From: Roseomonas sp. GC11
GTDB lineage: Bacteria > Pseudomonadota > Alphaproteobacteria > Acetobacterales > Acetobacteraceae
Direction of reading: 5' to 3'
DNA length: 64,000 nucleotides
Assembly (NCBI RefSeq): GCF_024437745.1
Contig: NZ_JANFNY010000010.1
Span: 1 to 64,000 of the forward strand
Within the stretch, counting starts at the first letter, position 1. Each line of letters opens with the position of its first letter. The notes beneath the pieces are model-generated. The model did no database searches. It saw nothing but the letters and a program-made list of their open reading frames with translations, and had not been told where the DNA came from. Positions 46,885 through 55,528 of this stretch are shown one piece after another. The translations under genes and the position numbers were made by a program.

Positions 46885-47880
46885 CTATTGGATGCGGATA
46901 TTCTTGGCGCGGATCAGTTCGCCCCAGCGGGTATATTCGCGCTCGAAATAGGCGGGCCATTCGGCACGTGGCCTCACCCCTGGCTCGACGCCCAGCGCCG
47001 TCAGGCGCTCGCTCACCTCGGGGGCCTTCATCGCCGCCGCCATCGTGGCATTGATGCGGTCAAGGATGCTCTCGGGCGTGCCAGCCGGCGCGAGCAGGGC
47101 GATATCCTCGTTGATGACCACGCCGGGGAAGCCGGCTTCCTCGAAGGTCGGCACATCGGGCAGCAGGGCGACCCGATGCGGTGCGGCGACGGCGAGGACG
47201 CGCAATTCCCCATCGCGCACCAGCCCCATCACGGCGGAACTGGCGGCCACGGTCATGCCGGCCTCGCCGCTGATCACCGCCTGCGCCGCAGGCGCCGTGG
47301 CGCGGTAGACCACGTCATGCACCTCGAGCCGTGCCTGCTGGAAGAACAATTCGGCGGCGAGATGGGCGGAGGAGCCGACGGCGGGGTTGGCGAAAATCTC
47401 CTTGCCCTGCCGTGCGCGTGCCAGGGCCACATACTCCTGCAAGCTGCGCGCGGGGTGGTTGCGCCCCACCATCAGCAGCATCGGCATATTGGCGACGAGG
47501 CCGGCACTGGCGAAGGCGCGGGCATTGTCATAGGGCACCTGGATCAGGTGCGGCGCCATGGCATAGGAGGTGATGGTGGTGATGAGCAGGGTATAGCCAT
47601 CCGGCCGCGCCCGCGCCACGGCATTGGCGCCGATTGTGCCATTGGCGCCGTTGCGGTTGTCCACCGTGAAGGGCCGCCCGAGATCAGCGCCCAGGCGTTG
47701 CAGCACCACGCGGGCGAAGGCATCGGTCGAGCCACCCGCGCCGAAAGGAACGACGACATTGACGGGGCGGCTTGGCCAGGCTTCTTCCGCCCGGGCCGTA
47801 CCCATGCCGCCGGCGAAGCTGGGAGCGAGCAGGGTGCCGCTGGCGGCGAGGCCGCGCAGCAGATGGCGACGCGTGGTCAT
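46885..47880 (-). CDS. Bug/TctC-family periplasmic solute-binding protein
   Basis: 331 aa from ATG 47880, GGAGGAC upstream. The leader MTTRRHLLRGLAASG has a twin-arginine pattern. Motifs: RPVNVVVPFGAGGSTDAFARVV, DNRNGANGTIGANAVARARPDGYTLL, LPDVPTFEEAGFPGVVINEDIALLAPAGTPE, C-terminus KNIRIQ. It is the last gene of an operon with the FAD oxidase and the isocitrate-lyase-family enzyme, and is convergent with tetR at 12 bp. Its ligand may be the hydroxy- or oxo-acid used by those enzymes. No TctAB carrier is seen. Confidence 0.93.
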   Translation of the reverse strand: MTTRRHLLRGLAASGTLLAPSFAGGMGTARAEEAWPSRPVNVVVPFGAGGSTDAFARVVLQRLGADLGRPFTVDNRNGANGTIGANAVARARPDGYTLLITTITSYAMAPHLIQVPYDNARAFASAGLVANMPMLLMVGRNHPARSLQEYVALARARQGKEIFANPAVGSSAHLAAELFFQQARLEVHDVVYRATAPAAQAVISGEAGMTVAASSAVMGLVRDGELRVLAVAAPHRVALLPDVPTFEEAGFPGVVINEDIALLAPAGTPESILDRINATMAAAMKAPEVSERLTALGVEPGVRPRAEWPAYFEREYTRWGELIRAKNIRIQ

Positions 47881-47948
47881 GATGGGGACGTCCTCCGTTT
47901 TTTTCTTCTGTATTACGCGTGTTTGTGCGGAGAACCCTGCGGGAGTGC

Positions 47949-48839
47949 TCAGCCCGCCGGGTCCCAGCCGAATTCCTGGTCCAGCGCCTGGAAGCGTGGC
48001 AGGTCGACCAGGGCACTGAAATCGGCATAGCCCATGCCGGGGATAGCGGCCGGCGTGCCGTCGCGCCGCAGGGTGGCCAGCGCCTCCGCCATCGCCCGCG
48101 CCGCGGCGAACAGCGCGGTGACGGCGTGGAAGACCAGCGCGAAGCCCATTTCTTCCAGCGCGGCGGCGCTCAGGGCCACGGCCTCCGTGCCATCGACAAT
48201 GCTGACGACCTTCGGCCCCGGCACACGCCGCGCGATGGCTTCGACCTCCGCCACGGTCTTGACGCCATCGACGAAAACAAGGTCCACCCCGGCATCGCGA
48301 TAGAGCGCGGCGCGGCGCACCGCCTCGTCGAGGCCGAGTGCCGGCAGCGCATCGGTGCGGCCGATCACCAGCGGCCCCGCCGCCCCGCGCGCGGCCAGGG
48401 CGCAGCGCAGGCGGCGGACATTTTCCTCCGCCGGGATCAGGCGAATCCCGGCGAGCTGGCCGCAGCGCTTGGGCGCCACCTGGTCCTCCAGATGCACGGC
48501 GGCGACGCCGGCCTGGGCATATTCTTCCAGGGTGCGCGCGATATTGGCGGGGCCGCCATAGCCCGTATCGGCATCGGCGATGACGGGAATGGCGACGGCG
48601 CGCACCATGTCGCGCGCATGGGTCGTCATCTCCGTCTGGGTCAGCAGGCCGATATCCGGCCGGCCAAGGCGCGAGGCCGTGGCGCCGAAGCCGGTCATGT
48701 AGACCGCCTCGAACCCCGCCTGCTGGACAAGGCGCGCGGCCAGGGCATCGGGCGCGCCGGGCGCCATCAGGATGGGGCGGCGGCCGCCCTCGCCAAGGCC
48801 GAGGCGGGCGCGGAGGGTCTGGGCAGCGTTCATGCGCAT
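47949..48839 (-). CDS. Isocitrate lyase / PEP mutase family protein
   Basis: 296 aa. TIM-barrel motifs of the family: MAPGAPDALAARLVQQAGFEAVYMTGFGATASRLG, the metal-binding DADTGYGG, VHLEDQVAPKRCGQL with the catalytic-loop KRCG, and IGRTDALPALGLDEA. Members include oxaloacetate decarboxylase, 2-methylisocitrate lyase and dimethylmalate lyase; the sequence does not decide between them. It is 7 bp after the FAD oxidase gene, so the two probably act on consecutive intermediates of one organic-acid pathway under GntR control. Confidence 0.88.
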   Translation of the reverse strand: MRMNAAQTLRARLGLGEGGRRPILMAPGAPDALAARLVQQAGFEAVYMTGFGATASRLGRPDIGLLTQTEMTTHARDMVRAVAIPVIADADTGYGGPANIARTLEEYAQAGVAAVHLEDQVAPKRCGQLAGIRLIPAEENVRRLRCALAARGAAGPLVIGRTDALPALGLDEAVRRAALYRDAGVDLVFVDGVKTVAEVEAIARRVPGPKVVSIVDGTEAVALSAAALEEMGFALVFHAVTALFAAARAMAEALATLRRDGTPAAIPGMGYADFSALVDLPRFQALDQEFGWDPAG

Positions 48840-48846
48840 CTTTCCC

Positions 48847-50259
48847 TCAGCCGGGCAGGATCTTGCCAGGGTTCAGCAGGTTCGCCGGATCCAGCGCCTG
48901 CTTGAGCGCGCGCATGACGCCGAGCGCCGCGCCATGCTCCAGTTCCATGAACTTCACCTTGCCATAGCCGATGCCATGCTCGCCCGTGCAGGTGCCGTCC
49001 AGCGCGATGGCGCGGCGCACCAGCCGGTCGTTCAGCGCTTCCGCCTCCGCCATCTCGGCGGCATCCGAGGGGTCCACCACGAGGCCGAGATGGAAATTGC
49101 CATCCCCCACATGCCCGACCAGCGAGATGAAGAAGGAGGCGCGCTCCGTATCCTCCCGCGTTTCGGCGATGCAGCGGGCCAGGTTGGAGACCGGGACGCA
49201 GACATCCGTGCTCCAAACCCGCGCGCCGGGGCGCATGGCCTGGATGGCATAATGCACGCTGTGCCGGGCCTTCCACAGCGCGGCGCGCGCCTCCGGCTCC
49301 CGCGCGGAGTCAAAGGCGAGGGCACCATGGCCGCGCGCGATCTCCTCCACCAGCGCGACCTGCTCGGCCACGGCTGCGGGCGGGCCATGGAATTCGAAGA
49401 ACAGTGTGGGTGTCTCGCGATATTCCGTTTTCGAATAGCGGTTCACCGCCTGGACGGTGCGCCGGTCCATCAGCTCCGCCCGCGCGACGGGAATGCCGCA
49501 CTGGATGACGGAGACCACCGCGGCCACCGCCTCCTCCACCGTGGCGAAGGGGCAGATGGCGGCGGCCACCACCTCCGGGATGCCATAGAGGCGCAGCGTC
49601 ACCTCGGTGATGATGCCCAGGGTGCCCTCGGAGCCGACGAAAAGCCGCGTCAGGTCATAGCCGGCGGAGGATTTGCGGGCCCGGCTGCCAGTGCGGATGA
49701 TCTCGCCTGTGGCGGTGACAACAGTCATGGACAGCACATTGTCGCGCATCGTGCCGTAGCGCACGGCATTGGTGCCCGAGGCGCGCGTGGCCGCCATGCC
49801 GCCCAGCGTGCTCTCCCCGCCGGGATCGACCGGGAAGAACAGCCCGGTGGCGCGCAACTCCTCATTCAGCCGGTGGCGCGTGACGCCGGCCTCCACCGTG
49901 ACGTCGAGGTCGTCCGGCCGCACCGCCAGGATGCGGTCCATGCCACGGAGATCGATACAGACACCGCCGCGCAGGGCGGCGACATGGCCCTCCAGCGAGG
50001 TGCCAGCGCCGAAGGGCACGATGGGCGTGCCCGCGGCGGCGCAGAGCCGCAGGATGGCCGCCACCTCCGCGGTGGAACGCGGGTGGCAGACGGCCTGTGG
50101 TGGGCAGGAGGGGTGGTAGGATTCGCCGCGCCCATGCTGTTCGCGCTCCGCCGCGTTCAAGCTCAGGCGCGGGCCGAGCAAGGCGCGCAACCCGGCGAGC
50201 AGGGCCGGCGGCAGGCCCTCCGCCACAGGGGCGGCGGGCGGCAGGGTGAGGCTGTCCAT
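48847..50259 (-). CDS. FAD-linked 2-hydroxyacid oxidase/dehydrogenase (GlcD/D-lactate dehydrogenase type)
   Basis: 470 aa. FAD_binding_4 domain (about 55-230): VPFGAGTSLEGHVAALRGGVCIDL, PVDPGGESTLGGMAATRASGTNAVRYGTMRDNV, GSEGTLGIITEVTLRL. The C-terminal FAD-oxidase domain carries the metal and substrate motifs GHVGDGNFH and GTCTGEHGIGYGKVKF. It oxidises a 2-hydroxy acid to a 2-oxo acid and passes electrons to quinone or cytochrome. It is the first gene of an operon divergent from gntR, with a palindromic operator between them. Confidence 0.92.
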   Translation of the reverse strand: MDSLTLPPAAPVAEGLPPALLAGLRALLGPRLSLNAAEREQHGRGESYHPSCPPQAVCHPRSTAEVAAILRLCAAAGTPIVPFGAGTSLEGHVAALRGGVCIDLRGMDRILAVRPDDLDVTVEAGVTRHRLNEELRATGLFFPVDPGGESTLGGMAATRASGTNAVRYGTMRDNVLSMTVVTATGEIIRTGSRARKSSAGYDLTRLFVGSEGTLGIITEVTLRLYGIPEVVAAAICPFATVEEAVAAVVSVIQCGIPVARAELMDRRTVQAVNRYSKTEYRETPTLFFEFHGPPAAVAEQVALVEEIARGHGALAFDSAREPEARAALWKARHSVHYAIQAMRPGARVWSTDVCVPVSNLARCIAETREDTERASFFISLVGHVGDGNFHLGLVVDPSDAAEMAEAEALNDRLVRRAIALDGTCTGEHGIGYGKVKFMELEHGAALGVMRALKQALDPANLLNPGKILPG

Positions 50260-50334
50260 GCGGTCGCGTTTCCTCCGGCCGGTTGTTCCAGCCTTGCTGC
50301 CTTCCTAGGCCAGCGTCTCTTTGTGTGCAAGATG

Positions 50335-50351
50335 CTGTATCTTGGATACAG
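50335..50351. promoter_or_regulatory. GntR operator candidate CTGTATCTTGGATACAG
   Basis: A perfect 7-3-7 palindrome (CTGTATC-TTG-GATACAG) lies 76 bp from the FAD oxidase start and 84 bp from the gntR start. FCD-type GntR regulators usually bind such short dyads; the central TTG spacer is typical in size. One site could control both directions. Confidence 0.6.
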
Positions 50352-50435
50352 AAAGGGTGGGGGCGCTTTGACCGGCTCCCCGCCAGCCCATATGAGAGGC
50401 GCGATGATCCACCGCCGCAGGAGAGAGACCCACGG

Positions 50436-51101
50436 ATGCTGCCGCCGCTGACGGTCGAACTGCCCAAGACCCTCTCCACCCTGGTGGAGGAGCGGCTGCG
50501 CGAGGCCATCGTGAATGGCGAACTCGCCTTCGGCCAGGCGCTCAGCGAGGATGCCGTGGGCCTCTCCCTCGGCGTCAGCCGCACGCCGATGCGCGAGGCG
50601 CTGACCCGGCTGGAGCAGCAGGGCCTGGTGGTCATCCAGCCGAAGAAGGGCAGCTTCGTCTTCCGCCCGACGCTGGAGGATGTCGGGCAGCTCGCCTCCT
50701 TCCGCCTGATGCTGGAGAATGGCGCGGTCGAGCGCTGCCTGGAGGGCGACGCGGCGGCGACGCTGGCCGATCTGCGCGCCGCCTTCGCCGCCATGGGCGC
50801 GGCGCGCGCGGCGCGGGATGGCAAGGCCTATGCGCGGGCCGACACCGCCTTCCACGCCGCCTTCTTCACCCATTGCGGCAACGTCCATCTGGCGCATGCC
50901 TATCGCGGCATCGCCGGGCGGGTGGCGGCGCTGCGCGCGCATCTCTCCGTGCCGCGCAGCGACCAGCAGGATCTGTCCTTCCGCGAGCACGGGCAGATCA
51001 TCGGGGCGTTCGCGGCGGCGGACCTGCCGGCGCTGCGCGGCCTGATGGCCGCGCATATCCTGCGCGCCCAGGCGGTTTATGCCGAGGCGCTGCGCGGCTG
51101 A
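50436..51101 (+). CDS. GntR-family regulator (FCD subfamily)
   Basis: 221 aa from ATG 50436, AGGAGAGAG upstream. The winged HTH is at about 12-75 (LREAIVNGELAFGQALSEDAVGLSLGVSRTPMREALTRLEQQGLVVIQPKKGSFV in part). The C-terminal all-helical FCD domain contains the metal-ligand positions D..H (RADTAFHAAFFTHCGN) and two later His (REHGQIIGAF, MAAHILRA). It is divergent from the FAD oxidase / isocitrate-lyase-family / Bug operon, which is its likely target, and convergent with the SDR gene. Confidence 0.93.
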   Translation: MLPPLTVELPKTLSTLVEERLREAIVNGELAFGQALSEDAVGLSLGVSRTPMREALTRLEQQGLVVIQPKKGSFVFRPTLEDVGQLASFRLMLENGAVERCLEGDAAATLADLRAAFAAMGAARAARDGKAYARADTAFHAAFFTHCGNVHLAHAYRGIAGRVAALRAHLSVPRSDQQDLSFREHGQIIGAFAAADLPALRGLMAAHILRAQAVYAEALRG

Positions 51102-51104
51102 GGC

Positions 51105-51899
51105 CTATTGCGCGGCGGCCGCGCGGGCGCGGCGCAGCGTCGGTAGGCCGATCCCCGCCGCGTCGAAGCCGCCATCCACCGCCAGCACCTGCCCGGTGAT
51201 GTAGCTCGCCCCGCTGCCGCACAGGAAGAAAATGGCCTCCGCCAGTTCTTCCTCCAGCCCGTAGCGGTTGAGCGGGATGGCGTCATGATAATCGGCGCGG
51301 ATCTCGGGCGAGTGCACCGCCTTGGCCATGGCCGTGTCCACCGGGCCGGGGGCCACGGCATTGACGCGGATTCCCTCCTCGCCGAGTTCCACCGCCATCT
51401 GCCGCGTCAGATGCGCCAGCGCCGCCTTGCTGGTGCCATAGGCGACGCGCAGCGTGGAGGCGCGCAGCCCGGAAATCGAGGTGATGTTGACGATCGCCCC
51501 GCCCCCCGCCGCGCGGAACAGCGGCATGGCCGCCTGTGTCAGCAGGAAGGGGCCGGTGAGGTTCACCGCCATCACGCGCTGCCATTCGGCCTCGGTCGTC
51601 TCCAGCAGCGGCTTGAAGACGGCGGTGCCGGCATTGTTGACCAGCGCGTCCAGCCGGCTGAAGCGCCGGCCCAGCTCCGCGACGGCCGTCGCCACGCTGC
51701 CGCTCTGCGCCACATCGCAGGCCAGGGCGAGGGTGCGGGTGGGGGCCGCCAGCTCGGCCTCGGCGGCGTCCAGCCCCGCCGCGTCGATGTCCAGCAGCGC
51801 GACGCGCCAACCCTCGGCCAGGAAGCGCCGCGCCGTGGCGAGGCCGATGCCGCGCGCCGCGCCGGTTACGAGCGCGACGGGTGCTGTGTCGTGGTGCAA
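51105..51899 (-). CDS. Short-chain dehydrogenase/reductase
   Basis: 264 aa from TTG 51899, preceded by a strong GGAGGAA at six nt. NAD(P)-binding TGAARGIGLATARRF is at about 12-26, then NNAG, the catalytic Ser in VNITSISGLRAS, YGTSKAA (YxxxK) and the C-terminal SYITGQVLAVDGGF. It is an oxidoreductase of unknown substrate. It lies behind the GC-rich hairpin array, downstream of the lower-pathway operon on the same strand, and ends 3 bp from gntR. Assignment beyond classical SDR is not possible from sequence alone. Confidence 0.9.
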   Translation of the reverse strand: MHHDTAPVALVTGAARGIGLATARRFLAEGWRVALLDIDAAGLDAAEAELAAPTRTLALACDVAQSGSVATAVAELGRRFSRLDALVNNAGTAVFKPLLETTEAEWQRVMAVNLTGPFLLTQAAMPLFRAAGGGAIVNITSISGLRASTLRVAYGTSKAALAHLTRQMAVELGEEGIRVNAVAPGPVDTAMAKAVHSPEIRADYHDAIPLNRYGLEEELAEAIFFLCGSGASYITGQVLAVDGGFDAAGIGLPTLRRARAAAAQ

Positions 51900-51988
51900 T
51901 GTCGTTTCCTCCGGTGGTCCCGCGGGCGAACCCGCGGCCGCATCGGAGCCAAAACCGCCGCCGCCCGCAAGACAGGTGCCGTGGAAAG

Positions 51989-52127
51989 TTGAGGGGGCTT
52001 TGCCCCCTCAACCCCCAGCAGGGGACAGGGTCCCCTGCACCCGCCATCAGGGGGGACTCACAGATGGGTTTCCAAAGGCCTCAGGCCTTTGGTGGGGAGA
52101 GTTTGAGAGGGGCGAAGCCCCTCTCAA
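51989..52127. repeat. GC-rich multi-hairpin intergenic repeat, copy B
   Basis: Four perfect hairpins: TTGAGGGGGC-TTT-GCCCCCTCAA (51989-52011); GCAGGGGAC-AGG-GTCCCCTGC (52018-52038); arm CCAAAGGCC with loop TCA (52072-52092); and arm TTGAGAGGGGC with loop GAA (52103-52127). The last two plus linker are copy A (31954-32008) inverted. It begins 18 nt after the Bug stop codon and probably separates that operon from the SDR gene. Confidence 0.8.
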
Positions 52128-52144
52128 GACCACGCCCGGCCCTA

Positions 52145-53158
52145 TCAGTCTGGCTGAAGCCGGGCCTGGCGGATCAGCGCGCCCCAGCGCTGACGCTCGG
52201 CGGCAATGAAGCTGCCGAAAGCCTCGGGCGTATGGGGGGAGAATTGCGCGCCTTCCGCTTCCAGCTGGGCGCGCAGCGCGGGCTCCTGCAGGATGCGCTG
52301 GCTGGCTTCGTGCAACTGCCCGATAACCGCGCGGGGCATCCCCGCCGGGCCCACCAGCCCATACCATTGCACCGCCTCGAAGCCGGGCAGGGCGGTCTCG
52401 GCGATGGTCGGGATCTCCGGCGCGCTCTCCAGCCGCGTCAGGCTGGAGACGCCGAGGGCGCGCAGCAGCCCGTTGCGCACCGGTGGCAGGGCCGGGGGGC
52501 CGCCGGTCAGCGTCAGGTCGATCTGCCCGGCGATCAGGTCGCTCATCATCGGCGCGGTGCCCTTGTAGGGCACATGCACCATCTCCACCCCGGCGGTGAT
52601 GGTGAAGGCAGCCATGGCGATATGCGCCGCGCTGCCATTGCCGCCCGAGCCATAGGTGAGCTGGCCGCCGCGCCGCTTCGCCAGGGCGATCAGCTCCGCC
52701 ACGTCGCGCGCCGCCACGCGCCGCGGGTTGACCACGAGGATGTTCGGCACCGTCGCCACCAGCGCGATGGGCGCGAAGGCCGTGGCGGTATCGAAGGAAA
52801 GATTGCTGTAGAGGGCAGGATTGACGGCGAGCGTGCCGATATGCCCCATCATCAGCGTATAGCCATCCGGCGTGGCGCGCGCCGCCGCCTCGGTGCCGAT
52901 GGTGCCGCCGGCGCCGCCGCGGTTCTCCACCACGAAGGTCTGGCGCAGCTCCTCACCCAGGCGCTGCGCCAGGGCACGGGCCAGGATATCGGTGGAGCCG
53001 CCCGGGGTGAAGGGGACGATGATGCGCACCGGCCGGTCGCCCGGCCAGGGCGCGGCGGCCCGTGCCCCGCCGGACCAGCAGGGCAGCGGCAGCAGGGCGG
53101 CGCCCGCGGCGCGCAGCAGGGCGCGCCGCCGGGCGGGCCGGATCAGCCCTTGCATCAT
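52145..53158 (-). CDS. Bug/TctC-family periplasmic solute-binding protein
   Basis: 337 aa, starting MMQGLIRPARRRALLRAAG; the signal sequence ends near ARAAA. Motifs: RPVRIIVPFTPGGSTDILARALAQRL, VENRGGAGGTIGTEAAARATPDGYTLMMGHIG, VPYKGTAPMMSDLIAGQIDLTL and IPTIAETALPGFEAVQWYGLVGPAGMP. It is the last gene of the operon holding galC, galB and ligI-like genes, 54 bp after galC, so it may capture a related di- or tricarboxylate or aromatic acid. Confidence 0.93.
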   Translation of the reverse strand: MMQGLIRPARRRALLRAAGAALLPLPCWSGGARAAAPWPGDRPVRIIVPFTPGGSTDILARALAQRLGEELRQTFVVENRGGAGGTIGTEAAARATPDGYTLMMGHIGTLAVNPALYSNLSFDTATAFAPIALVATVPNILVVNPRRVAARDVAELIALAKRRGGQLTYGSGGNGSAAHIAMAAFTITAGVEMVHVPYKGTAPMMSDLIAGQIDLTLTGGPPALPPVRNGLLRALGVSSLTRLESAPEIPTIAETALPGFEAVQWYGLVGPAGMPRAVIGQLHEASQRILQEPALRAQLEAEGAQFSPHTPEAFGSFIAAERQRWGALIRQARLQPD

Positions 53159-53212
53159 GGGTTTTCCTTTCTTGTCTTTCCTGGACCGTTCCGCGCCGCT
53201 GCCGGCGCGGCG

Positions 53213-53905
53213 CTATTCCTCGAGCGTCTCGACGTAGCGCAGGCCGGCCTTCTCCAGCGCCGGGCGCATGCCGTAGAGGTCAAGCCCGAGCACGCCGGCG
53301 GCGAGCTTCGCGCGCTTCTCGCCCTCATTGGCCTGGCGCTTCTCGGCCGCTGCCAGGGTGGTGGCGATGTCGGCGGCGGGGACGATGACGACGCCGTCAT
53401 CATCGGCCACGACGATGTCGCCCGGCCGCACCGCGGCGCCGGCGCAGACCACCGGCACATTCACCGCGCCGAGCGTCGCCTTCACCGTGCCGCGCGCCGA
53501 GATGGCGCGCGACCAGACGGGGAAGCCCATCTCGCGCAGCGTGGCGACATCGCGCACCCCGGCATCGATCACCAGCCCGCGCACGCCGCGCGCCTGCAGC
53601 GAGGTGGCCAGCAGGTCGCCGAACATGCCATCCGTGCAGTCCGTGGTGCAGGCGACGACGAGGATATCCCCCTTCTGGCACTGCTCCACCGCGACATGCA
53701 GCATCCAGTTGTCACCCGGCTGCGCCAGCACGGTGACGGCGCAGCCCGCCACGGCCGCCCCCGGCCAGGCCGGGCGCAGGGAAGGCTTCATCAGGTTGGG
53801 CGCGCGGCCCGAGGCCTCGTGCACCGTCGAGACGCCGAGCGGCGCGAAGCGGTCCACCAGGGCGAGATCGGCGCGCGGATTGCGCGTGACGACGACGGTC
53901 TTCAC
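53213..53905 (-). CDS. 4-carboxy-4-hydroxy-2-oxoadipate aldolase / oxaloacetate decarboxylase (GalC/LigK type)
   Basis: 230 aa from GTG 53905, overlapping the galB-like stop (GTGA); length is typical (about 230). RraA-fold motifs: [35 protein letters not shown] (in part), the catalytic loop [42 protein letters not shown] (in part; G..D/R metal and substrate residues), and [16 protein letters not shown]. It splits CHA into pyruvate and oxaloacetate in the protocatechuate 4,5-cleavage and gallate routes. RraA proteins share the fold, but the galB and ligI neighbours support the aldolase. Confidence 0.88.
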   Translation of the reverse strand: MKTVVVTRNPRADLALVDRFAPLGVSTVHEASGRAPNLMKPSLRPAWPGAAVAGCAVTVLAQPGDNWMLHVAVEQCQKGDILVVACTTDCTDGMFGDLLATSLQARGVRGLVIDAGVRDVATLREMGFPVWSRAISARGTVKATLGAVNVPVVCAGAAVRPGDIVVADDDGVVIVPAADIATTLAAAEKRQANEGEKRAKLAAGVLGLDLYGMRPALEKAGLRYVETLEE

Positions 53906-54630
53906 GCCAGCACCTCCACCGCGTCGGGGAAGATGGTCTGGTAGGCCTCGCCATAGGTCATCGGCCTGCCGGAATTGCGGCCGCCCTGCATGCCGCGGTT
54001 GAGCGCGACGCGGTGGTAGTATTCCCACAGGTGCTTCTGCGCCGGCAGCTGCTCGAAGGCCTTCCACTTCGTCTCCCACACCTCGGTGATGTTGAGGATG
54101 CGGTTGGGCTTGAAGTCGCACTGCTCGGGCTGGTGCGGCTCGAACTGGAAGACCTGCGGCGCGGCATAGGCGACGCCGCCGGGGCCGGGCTTGTGGCCGG
54201 CGGCCTGGGCGATGATGCGCGCCTCCTGCGCGAAGCGCGAGGCTTCCGGGTGGTCCACATTGTAGGGGTCGGCCAGCGGGTGCGTCAGCACGAAGGAGGG
54301 CCGCACCTCGCGGTAGATGTCGATCAGGCGGTCGAGCATCGCCTCTGTCAGGCGCAGCGGGTAATCGCCGGCATCGAAGAACTCGATCTCCGCGCCGAGG
54401 ATGGCGGCGGCGGCCTCGGCCTCGGCGCGGCGGCCGGCCTTGCAGGCCTCCAGCGTCATGCCCGGCTGCTTCCAGGCCCCCTGGCTCTCGCCGCGCTCGC
54501 CATAGGAGAGGCAGACGATCTTCATGCGGTAGCCGCGCTGGGCGTGCAGGGCGATGGCGCCGCCCGCGCGCCAGACGAAATCACCGGGATGGGCAGTGAC
54601 GACCAGGCCGGATTTCGGCGTATCAGACAT
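53902..54630 (-). CDS. 4-oxalomesaconate hydratase, PIG-L/GalB type
   Basis: 242 aa. It resembles Pseudomonas GalB, the Zn-dependent PIG-L-fold hydratase: [38 protein letters not shown] (in part; zinc ligands H and D), [49 protein letters not shown] (in part), [17 protein letters not shown] and [21 protein letters not shown]. It hydrates enol 4-oxalomesaconate to CHA, the GalC/LigK substrate. It replaces the amidohydrolase-type LigJ. The required keto-enol tautomerase (GalD/PrpF type) is encoded about 20 kb away. Confidence 0.88.
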   Translation of the reverse strand: MSDTPKSGLVVTAHPGDFVWRAGGAIALHAQRGYRMKIVCLSYGERGESQGAWKQPGMTLEACKAGRRAEAEAAAAILGAEIEFFDAGDYPLRLTEAMLDRLIDIYREVRPSFVLTHPLADPYNVDHPEASRFAQEARIIAQAAGHKPGPGGVAYAAPQVFQFEPHQPEQCDFKPNRILNITEVWETKWKAFEQLPAQKHLWEYYHRVALNRGMQGGRNSGRPMTYGEAYQTIFPDAVEVLA

Positions 54631-54645
54631 CGTGGGTTCTTCCTC

Positions 54646-55512
54646 TTACTCAGCCCAGTAGAGACGGTCCGGGTTGTCCACCAGGATCCTGTGGCGCAGC
54701 GCCTCGTCCTCCACCGCCAGGGCCAGGAGATCGACGAGGTCGCCATCATTCGGCATGTCGCCGGCGATGTTGGGGTGGGGGAAGTCGGTGCCCCACAGCG
54801 TGCGCTCCGGCGCCGCCTCGGCCAGGCGGCGGGCGAAGGGCACGGCATCGTGGAACGGCGCCCCGGCCGAGGAGACGCGCTCCGGCCCGCAGATCTTGAC
54901 CCAGGCGAGCGGGTTGCGCATCAGCTCCAGCAGGCGGCGGAAGGGCTCCTGCTCCAGCCCGTGCTTCGCCTGCACGCGGCCCATATGGTCGATGACGAAG
55001 GGCACGCGGATGCGCGCGATGCGCCCGGCATGGGTCAGGATGTCGCCCGCATCGAGATGCAGCACGACATGCCAGCCCAGCGGCGCGATCCGGTCCAGCA
55101 CGCGGTCGAACACGTCGAGATCCGGCGTGCCGCCCAGATGCTGCACGAAGTTGAAGCGCACGCCACGGATGCCGCCCTGGTGCAGCGCCTCAAGCGCCGC
55201 ATCGCTGATCCCGCCATCGACGATGGCGACACCGCGATAGGCGCCGCCGCTGCGCGCGATGGCATCCAGCATGGCGCGGTTGTCGGTGCCGTGGCAGCTG
55301 GCCTGGACGATCACCGCGCGGCTGACGCCGATGGCCGCGTGCACCCGGCGCAGATCCTCCACCGGCGCGTCCGGCGGGGTGTAGGAGCGGTCCTCGGCAT
55401 AGGGAAAGGCCGCCGCCGGGCCGAAGACATGGCAATGCGCATCGCAGGCTCCGGGCGGCAGGGTGAGGCCGGGCCGCCGCGGGTTCGGGTCCGGTGCCTT
55501 GCAGGTCTTCAT
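54646..55512 (-). CDS. 2-pyrone-4,6-dicarboxylate hydrolase-like amidohydrolase (LigI type)
   Basis: 288 aa from ATG 55512, GGGGGAAG upstream. Amidohydrolase-2 features of LigI: CDAHCHVFGPAAAFPYAEDRSYTPPDA (in part; HCHVFGP), RAVIVQASCHGTDNRAML, GVRFNFVQHLGG, WHVVLHLDAG, VIDHMGRVQ, WVKICGPERVS and LWGTDFPHPN with the metal-site Asp. LigI opens 2-pyrone-4,6-dicarboxylate to 4-oxalomesaconate, which feeds the adjacent GalB. These neighbours in biochemical order support the call; other pyrone or lactone substrates remain possible. Confidence 0.87.
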   Translation of the reverse strand: MKTCKAPDPNPRRPGLTLPPGACDAHCHVFGPAAAFPYAEDRSYTPPDAPVEDLRRVHAAIGVSRAVIVQASCHGTDNRAMLDAIARSGGAYRGVAIVDGGISDAALEALHQGGIRGVRFNFVQHLGGTPDLDVFDRVLDRIAPLGWHVVLHLDAGDILTHAGRIARIRVPFVIDHMGRVQAKHGLEQEPFRRLLELMRNPLAWVKICGPERVSSAGAPFHDAVPFARRLAEAAPERTLWGTDFPHPNIAGDMPNDGDLVDLLALAVEDEALRHRILVDNPDRLYWAE

Positions 55513-55528
55513 GCGCGTCTTCCCCCTC

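Noticed and set aside
53213-53905. RraA regulator of RNase E activity
   Set aside because: Shares the fold, but the [14 protein letters not shown] loop and the galB/ligI context fit the CHA aldolase.
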